DNA of 64,000 nt, from positions 1 to 64,000 of the forward strand of contig NW_026463305.1 in NCBI RefSeq assembly GCF_021730395.1, given 5' to 3'. The notes beneath the pieces were generated by a model. The model searched no databases. It saw nothing but the letters and a program-made list of their open reading frames with translations, and was not told where the DNA came from. Shown in pieces: positions 63,012-64,000 of the stretch (position 1 is its first letter; the number at the start of each line of letters is the position of its first letter). The DNA comes from Mercenaria mercenaria. Its lineage: Eukaryota; Mollusca; Bivalvia; Venerida; Veneridae. The translations under genes were made by a program, and so were the position numbers.

Positions 63012-64000
63012 TAGACAAGAGGGTCATTGACCCTAAAGTGCTCACCTGTGTACGTATAAGGTTTAAAGTGTGTTTGTATAACATAAAATAATGATAAATA
63101 TGGTACAAGTATCGATAGGTTTCTTCTATGTTAGCCGTCACACACATTCTTTAACACAGGGCAGAAGTAAGACGGTACAATTCTATTATTGATTCAGAGA
63201 AGAAGATTATCAAAGTTTCTAATATAAAATCCTATAGTAAGTACATGTCACATACAGGGGCGTGGCCATTTTTGACCTGGTCAGTTATGGTAGAGAGCTA
63301 AACCTTTATATCACATGCCAAATATCAAAGCTCAAGAGAAGAAGATTTTTAAAGTGTGGTAGCTGAAAACCTATTTTTAACCTAAAAACCCATATGTTTA
63401 ATGAACCAGAACCATTTGAACAACTTTGAAAAAGGGGTACCCAGAGATTGTTTGTGTAAAGTTTCATCAAAATCCATTCAGTGGTTTTGGAGGAGATGTT
63501 GTTTAAAGAATTTGTTGATTAAAAGTGACCATGCCCTCTGGTGGCCATGTTTTTTAACGAATCAGAATAATTTGAACAATATTGGTAGAGGGTCACAAGG
63601 ACCATTTGTGCAAAATTATTTTAAACTCAGGCAAGCAGTTTTACGCAAAAAGATTTTTTTAAATTTCAACTATATACATATAAGGAAAAGTGACCACGCC
63701 CCCTGGCAGTCATGTTTTTTGACGAATCGGAAAAATTTGAACAATTTTGGTAGAGGGTCACATAATGACCATTTGTGTAAAATTATTTTAAAATTGGGCT
63801 AGCAGTTTCACACAAGAAGAATTTTAAAGTTTCCACTATATACATATAGTGGAAAGTGGCCATGCCCTCTAGCGGCCATATTTTTTTGACGAATTGAAAT
63901 AATTTGAACAATCTTGAAAGAGGGTCAAACAAGGACAATTTGTGTGAAATTATTTTAAAAATGGGCCAGCAGTTTCACACAAGAAGAATTTTTTAACTTT
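63012..64000 (-). mobile_element. Hairpin-ended dispersed repeat, copy 5 (runs off window)
   Basis: It begins with another family end (ACAAGAGGGTCATTGACCCT, AAAGTGCTCACCTGTGTACG). It continues with tandem units of the 28-kb subtype (GACGAATCGGAAAAATTTGA, ATTTTGGTAGAGGGTCACA, AAATTATTTTAAA). It is cut by the window edge. Confidence 0.7.

Noticed and set aside
63401-63802. 133-residue frame
   Set aside because: It is translated tandem units of the hairpin-ended repeat.

Overview
The window is animal nuclear DNA, most likely from a bivalve mollusc. The evidence is an intron-bearing gene with a spongin/short-chain-collagen-like domain, LINE and tRNA-SINE remnants, and dense tandem-unit repeats of kinds I recall from bivalve genomes (the CAAGAGCTGTC repeat near 1.3 kb, the 'toxin-free' GACCTTGACCTTTGACC units near 60 kb, and a hairpin-ended repeat at 28, 57 and 62-64 kb). 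No species can be named from the sequence. Most of the window is mobile-element debris. The only clear host genes are two copies of one gene.

Layout. A block carrying the membrane-anchored spongin-domain gene occurs twice in direct orientation, at 1-6190 and 40109-42905. Copy 1 keeps an open reading frame across three exons (3827-5499) and its upstream region holds a 3.3-kb insertion that looks like a solo LTR with a second transposon nested inside it. Copy 2 has a stop in its membrane segment. Between the copies lie two fossil Polinton/Maverick-type (adintovirus-like) elements in opposite orientation. Element A (about 9685-22370) carries the PLA2-like, integrase, deoxynucleoside kinase and protein-primed DNA polymerase end. 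Element B (about 29031-39340) carries the protease and capsid end. The two share the middle module: fibre-like genes, packaging ATPase, a coiled-coil gene, small genes of unknown role and a penton-like gene. Each element has one surviving terminus, and those termini are similar to each other as terminal inverted repeats would be. Each is cut off on its right side. From the two together a complete relative would be about 17 kb. Both are broken.

Between A and B (22.4-29.0 kb) is an old LINE with a second LINE inserted in its reverse-transcriptase region, then a hairpin-ended dispersed repeat into which B was inserted. To the right of the duplicated gene are a decayed PIF1-helicase-like segment (43.7-44.2 kb), a LINE tail, a 70-bp satellite (45.7-46.6 kb) whose middle looks like uncorrected sequence, a 3.4-kb inverted-repeat element carrying a mariner-like MITE and a SINE head (47.4-50.8 kb), a decayed coding region (51.5-55.2 kb), and then SINEs, MITEs and tandem-unit repeats to the end.

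The most noteworthy signals are these: a TATATAA-type box directly abutting the start codons of most genes in both Polinton-like elements; an array of four palindromic units between convergent genes in element B; a capsid-end gene of element B whose start codon appears to be split by an intron; a whole deoxynucleoside kinase frame in an otherwise broken element; and a candidate fibre module with coiled-coil stalk and C1q/TNF-like head.
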